Below, one piece after another: positions 45,698-54,655 of a stretch of DNA of 64,000 nucleotides. Source of the DNA: Phyllosticta citriasiana (lineage: Eukaryota > Ascomycota > Dothideomycetes > Botryosphaeriales > Phyllostictaceae). The notes under the pieces are model-generated. The model was not told the DNA's origin, did no database searches, and was given only the letters and a program-made list of their open reading frames with translations. The translations under genes were made by a program, and so were the position numbers. The stretch spans positions 1,674,001-1,738,000 of the forward strand of contig JBBPHT010000007.1 of assembly GCA_038021145.1 (NCBI GenBank), given 5' to 3'. The first letter of the stretch is position 1. Each line of letters begins with the position of its first letter.

Positions 45698-45959
45698 TGC
45701 GTCCACGACGACGCCGTAGATAATTATGTGGCTACGCTCAAGTAACGGCGCGGTCCACCTGCGCCTGCGCCTACGGCTACCACTTTTAGCGAGGAAGGTA
45801 ATGCGAGTCATTTAATCGAGAAGCAAGTCTATTTCCATAGAAAAACTAGCCTTTGGAAGAAACCCCCACCAGTACGTCTCCTAACAACTCAAAACCCGAT
45901 CAGAGAGACCCTTCAATTTTCCCTCGCTCTGTCTTTCCTCCATCCTGCCTCTGGCCTAT

Positions 45960-46277
45960 TTAGTGGCTACTCAAAAGCTCTCCAGAGAGCTCCTCGACCA
46001 AGTCATCAGCGTTCTTGGTGAACTGCTCGAACTCAGAAGATCTGTTTGTCTCGACAAGCATTTCTTTGACCACGTCCTCGTCGCGAAGCGTCTCGACAGC
46101 CTTGCGACCCGGCTTTCCCAGATCCTCGTTGCGGCGTTGAAGGTACTTGAGCTTGGCCTCTAACTTGTTGAATTTGGCCTTGATGCTGGATTGGAGGTCG
46201 GTGACCTGGAGCTTGAGGTCCGCGACCTTGGCAAGAGAATTGGCCACGGTGAGCTCGGAGAGACCTTGGTTGGACAT
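45960..46277 (-). CDS. Small coiled-coil protein, tandem family copy B
   Basis: 105 residues from the ATG at 46277 (MSNQGLSELTVANSLAKVAD); the frame is open upstream but CCTCAG just before the ATG looks like a splice acceptor, as in the other copies. The helix IKAKFNKLEAKLKYLQRRNE resembles IQSRLNEIEAERAYLQRRAK of copy E, and LRDEDVVKEML ... SEFEQFTKNADDLVEELSGE matches the C-terminal module of copies A and E. Function unknown. The helices could form a coiled coil or a small helical bundle. Confidence 0.68.
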   Translation of the reverse strand: MSNQGLSELTVANSLAKVADLKLQVTDLQSSIKAKFNKLEAKLKYLQRRNEDLGKPGRKAVETLRDEDVVKEMLVETNRSSEFEQFTKNADDLVEELSGELLSSH

Positions 46278-46657
46278 GTTGCTGAGGACCGTCTTGAAAT
46301 ACAATGTCAATTTTCCATTCGGTCACGAAGCAGAGGCGTCTGGTCTTATGGCAGGTATACGTTGGAATTGTAGTTCAGCGTGTGTCGAGATTTGAGGAGG
46401 TAGACAGAAGTGATTAGTCATTTTCCGACGCATTAACACAGCAGAATGTCAAAAACGTGGCTTCTGGGCTAAATTTGGAGCATTCAATACAGTAAACTTC
46501 ATCGAATTCGCTCTGAAAAGCTTCATTGCCATTTGTTTAGTTCGATTCCTCGTAGCTGCTTCTCCTCCAAGACCTCAAGTCAGTGGTCTGCCGTCAACCC
46601 CATCGCGAGGCTTCAGCTGGTTAAGTCTGGAGCCATTGTCTATGAACGAAGAAGAAG

Positions 46658-46885
46658 TCAAGAGAGCGTTACAAGTAAAGAATTTTGTGGAAAACCACTG
46701 TCATCCAAGTGCCTGATAAACTTGTCAATGCCATCTTTGATGGCATTCTCGGCATAATCCTCGAACCATTCGAGCTTGGAGCCAGATACCTTGCCGCCAG
46801 GGCCGATGTTCGATTCGCAGGCTTCGGCCATCATCTGAGCCACCTTACTCTGGTCCTGGAATGTGAAATCACGACTCAAATGCAA
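46658..46885 (-). pseudogene. 5'-truncated duplicate of copy C
   Basis: The frame QSKVAQMMAEACESNIGPGG, then KVSGSKLEWFEDYAENAIKD, is a near-copy of the end of copy C (KIVHMMADANIGPDD ... ASGSKLESFEDYAENTI) but lacks the coiled-coil N-terminal half and any suitable start. The C-terminus diverges after the homology (GIDKFIRHLDDSGFPQ). It lies 200 bases downstream of copy C. Upstream sequence within the frame is unrelated. A pseudogene or the last exon of a heavily diverged paralogue. Confidence 0.55.
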
Positions 46886-47078
46886 AAAACATTGTGCCAA
46901 GGAAACTCCGAAGGCTTTCTTTCCGACCGCAGCATCTATTCCAACCAAGACCGAGTGATCATTCCACCACGAGTGTATCTTGCTTTCTTTGTCTGTGCCA
47001 TCGTCGAGAATCTGCTTGCATGAGGCTTTTTTTCGTTAGCTTTAGATCACAATTTCCCTTCCCAGACGACATACCTGC

Positions 47079-47432
47079 TCAGTTGGCGCCCTTGCAAACG
47101 GTTTCCATGGCACCTACGATAGTATTCTCGGCATAATCTTCGAACGACTCAAGCTTAGAGCCGGATGCCTTATCGTCAGGGCCAATGTTCGCATCGGCCA
47201 TCATATGCACAATCTTGGCTTCATCTTTGAGTAGAGTAGTCGTCTCATCGCGGACGTCCTCCAGCTCGCGCTTGTTGCCCTCGATGCGCTCCCTCTCGTC
47301 CTCGAGCTCAGAGATCTTTTCCTCAATCTCGGCGAGCCTCGAATCGACCGCCTTCAGAAGCTTGCAAGCGCTCTCGTCGATGCTGGCGACTCTATCATAG
47401 GCGTTGTCAAGGGCTTTCTTGTTGACGGCCAT
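47079..47432 (-). CDS. Small coiled-coil protein, tandem family copy C
   Basis: 117 residues starting MAVNKKALDNAYDRVASIDE in a CCACCATGG context. Residues 20-75 form a strong acidic/basic coiled coil (RLAEIEEKISELEDERERIE, KRELEDVRDE). The C-terminal module is KDEAKIVHMMADANIGPDDK and SKLESFEDYAENTIVGAM. A 5'-UTR intron (47502-47460, GTAAGC...CTAACAG) ends about 28 bases before the ATG. The family-shared TATA/leader element lies further upstream. Function unknown. Confidence 0.72.
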   Translation of the reverse strand: MAVNKKALDNAYDRVASIDESACKLLKAVDSRLAEIEEKISELEDERERIEGNKRELEDVRDETTTLLKDEAKIVHMMADANIGPDDKASGSKLESFEDYAENTIVGAMETVCKGAN

Positions 47433-47595
47433 GGTGGATGTGTGAATATCTGCGTGTTTCTGTTAGAAATTGACCAGATCAAGATCAAAAGAGCAAGCTT
47501 ACAGAAAGTTTTATGCTTGAGGGTGAATTAAGAGTATAGAGGAAGATCGTGTGGCTCGTTTTAGGGTGATGGTGATGTCGAATGCCTGATGGTTG

Positions 47596-47650
47596 ATGTA
47601 TTGTGGTGGTTGAAAAGTCCAAGTCGGCGCACCGCAGTCGGTTTATATAC
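47596..47650 (-). promoter_or_regulatory. TATA box and shared leader element of copy C
   Basis: On the minus strand: TATATAAACC, then GCGCCGACTT, then GGACTTTTCAACCACCACAA. The order and spacing match those upstream of copy E (TATAAA to ACCACCAC is 37 here, 39 there), with many identical bases in between (GCGCCG, GACTTG). Confidence 0.6.
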
Positions 47651-48240
47651 CACCAGATTCACTTAAGTCCACCGCCCTGAAGCCTTCTCATTCGCAACCG
47701 CGCAATATTCAATTTTGCGAACTGAAGCGAAAGGCGCTTAAGGTGCCAGTGGTAACAAAAGGGGCGCAAAAAGAAGGACACAAAGTAGCAGTTTGCGATT
47801 TGATGTGTCTGGCTCACCCTCAAAGCTTGGTAGACTGCCAGACTTGCTACTCAAGGTCCTGCGTGTGATTCTGGAGGCTTACGCGAGCCACATTGTGTCT
47901 ATTCAACCAGAAATGAATGCCCTCATCGAGAGTGCAGGGCATGTCCTCTGAAAGATCTCCTTGAACAAAGGATGAAGTAATGAGCAAGACCATGAGTATC
48001 CGATGGACATTTTGGGGTTTCTCTACATTTCTGGTGTTAACTAACAACATGGAAACAAGATCAAAGACCCCGAATTCAAACGGAGAAGCAGAGTTATATA
48101 TTGTAACTGAGAGAGGATTTGCCCGTGGTTCCATCAGACTTCAAGTTCTTGCTTGCCATTGAACTCAACCCCAAAGCAGCTTGTCCCACGATGCTCCAGA
48201 CGCTCCATCCCTTACTACCCCTGCCCCATCAATGTTCTCT
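47651..48240. other. Spacer between family copies
   Basis: No supported gene. A 95-residue frame on the minus strand (48134-47847) has no coiled-coil or C-terminal module of the local family and is not called. Confidence 0.4.
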
Positions 48241-48627
48241 TTACTGGTTGTCTTTTGAGCCTTTGTGCATATCCTCGACAGCGTAGTTGACGATGTCCTC
48301 CGCCTTCTCAGTGAAACGGTATAGATTTGAGAGGTTGCACTAGCCAAAGAGCCGTCAACGGTGCAGTGTGCCGCCGTAACAAGCGATTTCGACAGGGAAG
48401 CGACAAGATCTTCTCAAACAGAATCTCGAAGCAAAGACAATGCAAGTATTGCTTATGAAAGAAGTGGTCTTGATGTTGAGTTGTTGAGCTTGCCAATCCT
48501 CAGCAGTCCCTTCCCAACAAGTATTGACCTGTCCGATATCTCCTTGAGATTCCTCCAAAATCTGAATCCTCTGGATGACTTGCCTCGTCAGCATTTGACA
48601 AACACCGATCCTCGCTTTTCGAACCAT
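48241..48627 (-). pseudogene. Remnant or multi-exon form of family copy D
   Basis: The last part, after a TAG acceptor at 48340, reads FTEKAEDIVNYAVEDMHKGS and a stop at 48241. This equals the family C-terminal module (compare FEDYAENTIVGAM and FTKNADDLVEEL). Upstream, a frame beginning at the ATG 48627 (MVRKARIGVCQMLTRQVIQR IQILEESQ split across two helices) is helical but in a different phase, and no clean donor joins the two. I read it as a decayed copy; a spliced functional gene cannot be excluded. Confidence 0.45.
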
Positions 48628-48649
48628 TATACCTTCATTTGGGAAAGAG

Positions 48650-48988
48650 TCAACCAGACTTGTTGAGCTGCTCGGAGACCTGGTCGACGAGAGAAGAAGT
48701 CTGCTCGACAAAGACCTCGAGCTCCGACTGGGCCGAGCTAGTAGAAGCAGGCTTCTCCATCATCTTGGCAATCTCATCTTCGTTCTGGAGGAGCTCGATG
48801 GACTGTCTGGCGTGCTCCTCAAGGTCCTTGGCGCGGCGCTGGAGGTAAGCGCGCTCAGCCTCGATCTCGTTGAGGCGAGACTGAATGCGACCCTTGGTTT
48901 CGGTGATGCCTTCCTCCAGGGAAGCGACCTGGGCGTAGGCCGCGGAAAGCTGCTCAGGGCTGGCTCTAGTGGGCTGGTTTTGCGCCAT
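48650..48988 (-). CDS. Small coiled-coil protein, tandem family copy E
   Basis: 112 residues starting MAQNQPTRASPEQLSAAYAQ in a CAACCATGG context. A continuous coiled coil (VASLEEGITETKGRIQSRLN, EIEAERAYLQRRAKDLEEHA) leads into LLQNEDEIAKMMEK and SELEVFVEQTSSLVDQVSEQ. It shares the YLQRR helix with copy B and the end module with A, B and C. A 5'-UTR intron (49064-49001, GTAAGC...CTGACACGG...TCTCAG) ends 13 bases before the ATG. Function unknown; the family consensus looks like a small soluble helical protein. Confidence 0.73.
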   Translation of the reverse strand: MAQNQPTRASPEQLSAAYAQVASLEEGITETKGRIQSRLNEIEAERAYLQRRAKDLEEHARQSIELLQNEDEIAKMMEKPASTSSAQSELEVFVEQTSSLVDQVSEQLNKSG

Positions 48989-49134
48989 GGTTGGTGTGAT
49001 CTGAGATTGACGCCGTGTCAGGGGAGGCAGCGATATACAAAAGCGTATTGGGAGTAGTGCTTACATGATTTGACGTAGTCTTTGGGGTGATGTAAGGGAA
49101 TGGAGGAGATAGTATACGGGTGCGTAGAGGGAGG

Positions 49135-49190
49135 TGTCGGGTGGTGGTCAAAAACCTCAAGTCGCGGCGCGTCGGGTGGTTTTTATAGCC
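49135..49190 (-). promoter_or_regulatory. TATA box and shared leader element of copy E
   Basis: On the minus strand: GGCTATAAAAACCACC, then GCGCCGCGACTTGAGG, then TTTTTGACCACCACCCGACA. It aligns with the copy C element from the TATA box through ACCACCAC with only a two-base spacing difference. Confidence 0.6.
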
Positions 49191-49825
49191 GATGCCAACA
49201 CCCCCAATCACTTCCAACCACCGCCTGCGCCTGCTTGCGCCTATCCGCCAAACCCACGCCCAATCTACAAATTGAGCCACACATTTAAGCATCCAAAGCG
49301 GAGGTTGCATCAAGCCAGTCAGTGGCGTCCAAACTGCGGTTTTGCAGGACGAAGCGTTTACCCCTAAATCGTCTCGCGATCCACTACCACTGGCAAAAAT
49401 GTCCTGATTTACCTGTCGAACCCGGGACAAATACTTATCTTTGCTTCGTTTGCTTTGGAGGAATGATATGTTTTCTATTGGGCAAGGCATCCGTGCAATG
49501 TCCAACCCGGGCTATGTTCGGGCTTGTCGTTAACAAAGTCCATTTTCCTAACGACAGACAGACGGCGAGCGGCTAGAGCAAATGGATTCACTCTACACCA
49601 GAGCTTCCAGGCGAAGCTTTTTTCCCTCGCAAGCTCCTCCCAAAAAAGCAAGTTCAATAACTCGTGACCCTTCCGATCCTCCAACCACCTCAACATCACT
49701 GACAGAGTCCAGACCCACGCGCCACAATCACAAGTGACATGACACGGAGTCCATCGCTTTCCCACGCGTTCCCTCCGATATTCCGTGGCCAGAAGACCGC
49801 TGCCCTCCATCCTCCAACGTCCACA
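49191..49825. other. Intergenic
   Basis: No gene recognised. Includes the region upstream of copy E and the 3' flank of the Asn-rich small protein. Confidence 0.45.
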
Positions 49826-50398
49826 TCAAACCCCACCCCCATTGAAAACCTGCTCCCTCAACCACTGACACTTTTCCTCCAAACCCGCCATCATCTCCTC
49901 GGCAAAAAACAGCAACTTGGCCAATTCGTCCGTGCCCGCCTTGGCTGCATCGAGCACCACCACCGCCGCCGCCGCCGCCTCTTCCTTCGCGTTGACTTGC
50001 AGTGCTTCCAGCTCTTCCAGCGTCCACAGCGCTTGTCGCATGACGTCGTGGGCGATGTGTAGGTCGTTGGTGCAGGATGCTTCGAAGGAGGGGGTGTTTG
50101 GTTGATTGGTGGTGTTGGGAGTTTGTTGATTGTTGCGGACGGCGGTGGAACTCGAATGATTGGTGGTGGTGATGTTGCTGTTGTTGTTGTTGTTGTTGTT
50201 GTTGCAGGTAATGGCAGTGGTCACACCAGCGCCCTCGAGCAAATGCTCAAAATTGAGTTCGGCGGTGCGTGCGTCGAGGCGCGCGATGAGGTGGTGTAGG
50301 ATGGCTGTGCCGTGGTGGAGCATGCATGTCATGCGGTGGTATGGGTTTGGGACGGCGGACATGAAGTTTGTCGAGACGATGGGGGCGAGGACGGCCAT
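49826..50398 (-). CDS. Small helical protein with Asn-repeat linker
   Basis: From the ATG at 50398 the frame gives 190 residues (MAVLAPIVSTNFMSAVPNPY). An N-terminal helix (LHHGTAILHHLIARLDART) is separated from a long alanine-rich C-terminal helix (MRQALWTLEELEALQ, AKAGTDELAKLLFFAEEMMA) by a linker with an eight-Asn run encoded by a GTT/AAC microsatellite and Thr/Ser-rich flanks. The frame is open further upstream, but that part reads like leader sequence. Not recognised; shares only the small, helical character of the neighbouring family, not its end module. Confidence 0.6.
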   Translation of the reverse strand: MAVLAPIVSTNFMSAVPNPYHRMTCMLHHGTAILHHLIARLDARTAELNFEHLLEGAGVTTAITCNNNNNNNNSNITTTNHSSSTAVRNNQQTPNTTNQPNTPSFEASCTNDLHIAHDVMRQALWTLEELEALQVNAKEEAAAAAVVVLDAAKAGTDELAKLLFFAEEMMAGLEEKCQWLREQVFNGGGV

Positions 50399-50778
50399 TT
50401 CGAAAACTTTTCCTTTCTCGTTTGAGGAGTGGGATAACAGATAAGGTAGTGGTTGGTAGAAGTATGTCCTGCTGATTGGAAAATAGAGAAGTGTGTTTGT
50501 TTGAGCCTGTCGATGATGCTGTTGACGACGACAGGTGGACGGCCGAGCAGCAAAGTGATTGTTTGCTTCCAGCTCCGCCCTTTTCCTTTCGCCGTGGAAA
50601 CCAATCCAAAGCAACTTGAGTAGAACAAGATGGAACTGAAATCAACCCACCTCATCAATCCAAGCAGTCCAACCACGCACCTAAACCGTGTCCATTCGCC
50701 CAATCTCCAAACTCCATCCGTTTGTCAATCTGACCCACCCCCACGCTTTCTCCAACCATCCCCTGTCTGCTGACTGTC

Positions 50779-51612
50779 TCAAAGCAGTCCACTCATGAAC
50801 TCTTCCCCCTGCTGCATCTCTCCCTCATGACCATCACCATCGCCCTCATCCTCATCCTTGATGACATGCGCAGCCTGTTGTTGTCTCTGAACCACAACTG
50901 GCGCCTCAAAAAGCCCCTTCTCCGCAACCCGCGAGAACATGGCCTGCACCCACACCTCATCAGCCCGCCTCTTCTCCTGCTTCGCCGTGAAATCGCGCTC
51001 CAGCTGCTTGCGCTCGCGGTACAGCGCCTCGTAGCGCCTCATGATGTCCCAGCGTCTCTTTTCCAAATCCAGATTGCCCAGCACATCCAAAGCTTGTCCG
51101 CCCATGTCCAATACGCTCCTCTGGGTTGCAGTGGGAGCGCTTGAACGTGCACGTTCGAATAGCCCAGCCATGCGCTGCCGACCTTTTGCCACGTCGTCGA
51201 ATGCGCGCGTCATGCGGCTGCGACTGGCGGCGATGCGGGCGTGGGCAGCGTGTAGCTCAGCGTTTTCGCAAGCGATGCGCATCAGGATGTCGTCGTAGAG
51301 GGCGAGGGTGGCGTGGATTTCAGCAGATAATGCGAGTTGCTGAGGGTTGGTGGGAGGTAAGAGGTTTAGTGGGTTTAGGGGGTTTGAGGAGTTGGTTGTG
51401 AGTGTGGAAAGATTGTTGGTTTTGCTGGTTTTGCTGGGGTTACTGAGGTTGCTGGTGTTAAGGAGATTGGTGTTGGTCTTGTTGTGACTGTTGTCAGTGG
51501 AATCGGTGATAATGGTGTCTTTGTCGATGTTCATGGACTTGTCTGGAAGTGGGACTTCCGGTGCGTTGGCAGCGGCCGCTGGTGTTTGGTCGCAGGAATT
51601 GTTCTCCATCAT
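50779..51612 (-). CDS. Asn/Leu-rich coiled-coil protein, unrecognised
   Basis: Starting at the ATG pair at 51612/51609, the frame encodes 277 residues. Residues about 10-90 are Asn/Ser/Thr/Leu-rich and repetitive (NTSNLSNPSKTSKTNN and NSSNPLNPLNL). Residues about 90-240 form long helices (IHATLALYDDILMRIACENA, LDLEKRRWDIMRRYEALYRE, RKQLERDFTAKQEKR) with coiled-coil character. The end is acidic (DEDEGDGDGHEGE). No known domain is recognised. It could be a filament- or chromatin-associated scaffold, but that is only inference from composition. Confidence 0.6.
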   Translation of the reverse strand: MMENNSCDQTPAAAANAPEVPLPDKSMNIDKDTIITDSTDNSHNKTNTNLLNTSNLSNPSKTSKTNNLSTLTTNSSNPLNPLNLLPPTNPQQLALSAEIHATLALYDDILMRIACENAELHAAHARIAASRSRMTRAFDDVAKGRQRMAGLFERARSSAPTATQRSVLDMGGQALDVLGNLDLEKRRWDIMRRYEALYRERKQLERDFTAKQEKRRADEVWVQAMFSRVAEKGLFEAPVVVQRQQQAAHVIKDEDEGDGDGHEGEMQQGEEFMSGLL

Positions 51613-52357
51613 GAGTACTCGCTTGGTTGCTTTCTCGTTTACACAGTCCTCTGCTGCACCTCGATCTACAAGACCCCAAAATTGCTGGTTCAATGAGAAG
51701 AGAGGGGAGAGGGGGGAGAGAGAGACGAAGAATCAAGGTGTAGAAAGCAGCCAGAGGGACTATTTCACCACCAGACCGTGCACGGTCCAGTCTGCACTTG
51801 AGTCACTGGATCAGATCACGCACGTGAACCGGTAGGCAGAGCCATTTGATATGCTCAGGGGTATTGCGCTTGCATGTGAGTGGTCAGGGGAAATGGGTCT
51901 GTGTGGTTGGGATGCTGCGTGTTGTGACGATATGTGTGGTTGGAGTCTGGATTGTTGTCGAAGGCGCTCACTTTTGTTAAGATTCAGGGGGCATGGGAAT
52001 CAGTGCATTTTTTCGAGAAGTGATGTTTTGAGATTGTGGTCTGGCTGTGGTATGTCAGGAGGCAAAGTGACGCAGTGAACTCTAAGAATTCGAGCGACCT
52101 TCTAATTCGGCATGTCAATGTTGACACTGATACTTGAAGACAGTCAGCCTGGTCAAGGGTCATATCATTGCATTCGTACATCAAGCTAGTCCCAGTAGTC
52201 AACACACATGTGCCAAGGAACAGCCGCCCAGCCAAAGGGAAAAGCACCAAAATACAAACGAATAAAGCACCGTGGATATCTTCGCCGTCCCACACTCCAC
52301 ATCCCACACAGAATTCAATCTTCCATCCCTCCCTCCATCATCACATCCATGATCCAC
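51613..52357. other. Intergenic
   Basis: No gene recognised. Holds the promoter of the Asn/Leu-rich gene and the 3' flank of the next minus-strand gene. Confidence 0.45.
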
Positions 52358-52995
52358 CTACTTCCTCCCAAACCACCCCTTCCCCTTCCCCTTATCACCA
52401 CGCACAGCCTCACTCAAACCCCCCACATCCACACCCGCATCCACGCGCTGCGGAACATACTCGCCATCCTCACCCCTACCCTTGCGCTCCGCACGATTCA
52501 GCGCCTCCTTCGACACGACATCGCCAACCGGCCTCGCAACGCCATCCTGCCCCAGCTGATCCGCCACCGCAGTGTTGGCGCCGTCTTGCACGGCGTCGAC
52601 GTCTTCGTTGCCGCTGATTTTGGTTTGTGCGAGGTGGTCTGGCATGATGTGTTAGCAAGGGAGAGTCGGGGGTAGATTCAGGAGGTGGAGGAAGGGTTGA
52701 TGTTGGAAGTGGAGGTGGGAGAGACAAGAGCGGGTGCACGAAACGTACCCTTAGCAGCATAACTCGCCTTATTGTCGCGCGTAAAGAGCTTGAGGTACCA
52801 GTCTTCGAGCCACGGCACCCAGCGCTCGTACGCCTCGTTGTACTTGCGCTTGCTCCAGTCCATGGCGGCGGCGGCGAGCTGCTTGAATTGCTGGATTGCC
52901 GTTTGGTATGTCGGTTGCTGCTGTTGCTGTTGGTGGTCGGAGGAGGATGGTTGTTGTGAGGTGTCTGGAAGCCGTGGCGGGAGCGTCAGTGACAT
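52358..52995 (-). CDS. Uncharacterised soluble protein with Trp-rich helix
   Basis: Two exons (52995-52749, 52638-52358) join through an intron with CTAAC branch site in phase 1 to 175 residues. After a Pro/Gln-rich start (a six-Gln run) comes IQQFKQLAAAAMDWSKRKYN, EAYERWVPWLEDWYLKLFTR and DNKASYAAKDHLAQT, then a Gly/Asp-rich tail ending GDKGKGKGWFGRK. An in-frame ATG at 53154 would add 53 residues beginning MSHLHPFPALLLVSYPLLYR, which could be a weak targeting segment. I do not recognise the family; the Trp/Tyr-rich helix resembles membrane-adjacent or lipid-droplet amphipathic helices. Confidence 0.62.
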
Positions 52996-53154
52996 GGTGT
53001 CTTCTTTTCCTTCGTGTTGTTTTTCTTCTTGTCCTTTTGCGAAAGTGGTGGTGGAGTCGATGGAGAGAGTTGTGCCACTGCTGCTGCTGTAGCTACGGTA
53101 GAGCAGCGGATACGAGACGAGGAGGAGTGCAGGAAAAGGGTGTAGATGGGACAT

Positions 53155-54655
53155 TTGACGGCCTGCCTATCTGCCTACCTGCCACCCAGCAAGCACCCCA
53201 TCCACCAACAAATACAACACGCCGACTGACTGACTCACCTCTCACTCGCACTTCGCAAAAGCCCTCTGCGCGCGGGAAACAAAGTCAACACGCGGGCGAG
53301 CCTGGCGGGACCACGCGTGACGAGTTGTCTGAGAAGGGTACCCACAGTACGGTCCAACGGTGTGAAAGCGTGGAGCACCGATGCTCTTGAGAAAAGAATT
53401 CAGATTGTCGGGAAGAGTGAGTGATCCAAAGGGCCTAGTCACATAATAAGCGCACGTGCGGTGTGAGCGAAGGACGACGGATAATCTTGGCTGGTGATGG
53501 TGACCGCTGGATGACGGGCATGGGGGGCAGATGATGCCGGTGCCGCATGAGGTGGGTGGGTTGATGGCAGTCAGTCATGTGGCCGGACGCTGTCTCAAGC
53601 CAATCGGGACGGGACCATTGCCTGCGCTGGCTTCAACCCAACCACGACGAGTTGACGACAGACCACCAACGTCAGAGAGAAAGCATCCAGCGATAAGGGA
53701 AGAAAACGGTCCTCGTGGAACGATAAGCACCATGAGGAAAGCTGTTGTGACGAGTCATTCAGCCACAAAGGAAAAAGCAAAGGGGAAAAAGACGTCATGG
53801 GCAAAAACCGTGACATTTCTTTGGCTGCTGCTGCTAATGACTCCCAAGAAAAAACGCACGAAGACTAGGCCAACAGTAAAAACAACACAACAACAAACGC
53901 GTACATCTCATCCCGACATAATCTCGCGTGCTTTCGTCAGAAACAGTTTCCCAAAAAGGTGGTGGGTGCAGTGTGAATGCTATCAAGCCAAGTTTTTTCC
54001 AAAAGAGGCTCCGTCAGTATTCCGACCCCCACAAAGCAAAACATGGCGACATGGTGAGTTAGCCCCGTCGTTGACTTCGTCAAAAACGTTTTACCAACCC
54101 CGCGTGGCAAGACTGGTCCGACTGCGCCAACATCCCAAAAAGACGACTTCGCGTGCCCCCGGCTCTTCTCTCCTTTCTCTCTTTCAACTCCGCTACTTGA
54201 CTTCTATTCCAATGAAAAAGAGACATTGCCGATGGGCTGCTTTTATATCTACAACCAAGAGAGACCAAGGAAAACAGAGAACGTTGTAGCTTAGAAATGA
54301 CTGGATGTTGTGTGGTGGCACATAATAGGGAAAATGCCGTCTGGCAGACGCGGGGTCACCCGGGAGGTTGCGAAGAGTCGGTGGATGAGCATCTGAGATG
54401 CGCTTGGTGGTGTGTTGTTCGTCGAATTGAAGAAAAGCCAGAACACGGGAGCGCCGTACGTGAGAGGCGTAAAAGAGCCAGGCCTTGGAGCGCCGTAGAA
54501 TGCTCGAGGAACGCCAAGGGACAAACGGAAATGTTGAAAAACATGCGTCCAGGACGGAGGAGTATGAAATGTGTTTGGTATCAGGTGGGTATCGGAGAGG
54601 CAAGGAAATTAGGTGTCTGGCCGGACGAGATGTTGGCCTAGGAGAAAAGGGCTTG
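53155..54655. other. Intergenic
   Basis: 1.5 kb without a convincing gene. A 252-codon plus-strand frame (53531-54289) is Lys/Arg/Thr-rich without domain pattern and lacks a normal start context, so it is not called. Confidence 0.45.

Noticed and set aside
47847..48134. 95-codon minus-strand frame between family copies C and D
   Set aside because: Lacks the coiled coil and the C-terminal module; composition looks non-coding.
49381..49440. GGTTCGA box on the minus strand as a possible tRNA T-loop
   Set aside because: The flanking bases do not form a five-base T-stem or an acceptor stem.
53531..54289. Plus-strand frame of 252 codons
   Set aside because: Random-looking Lys/Arg/Thr/Pro composition, no conserved block, no splice-supported extension.
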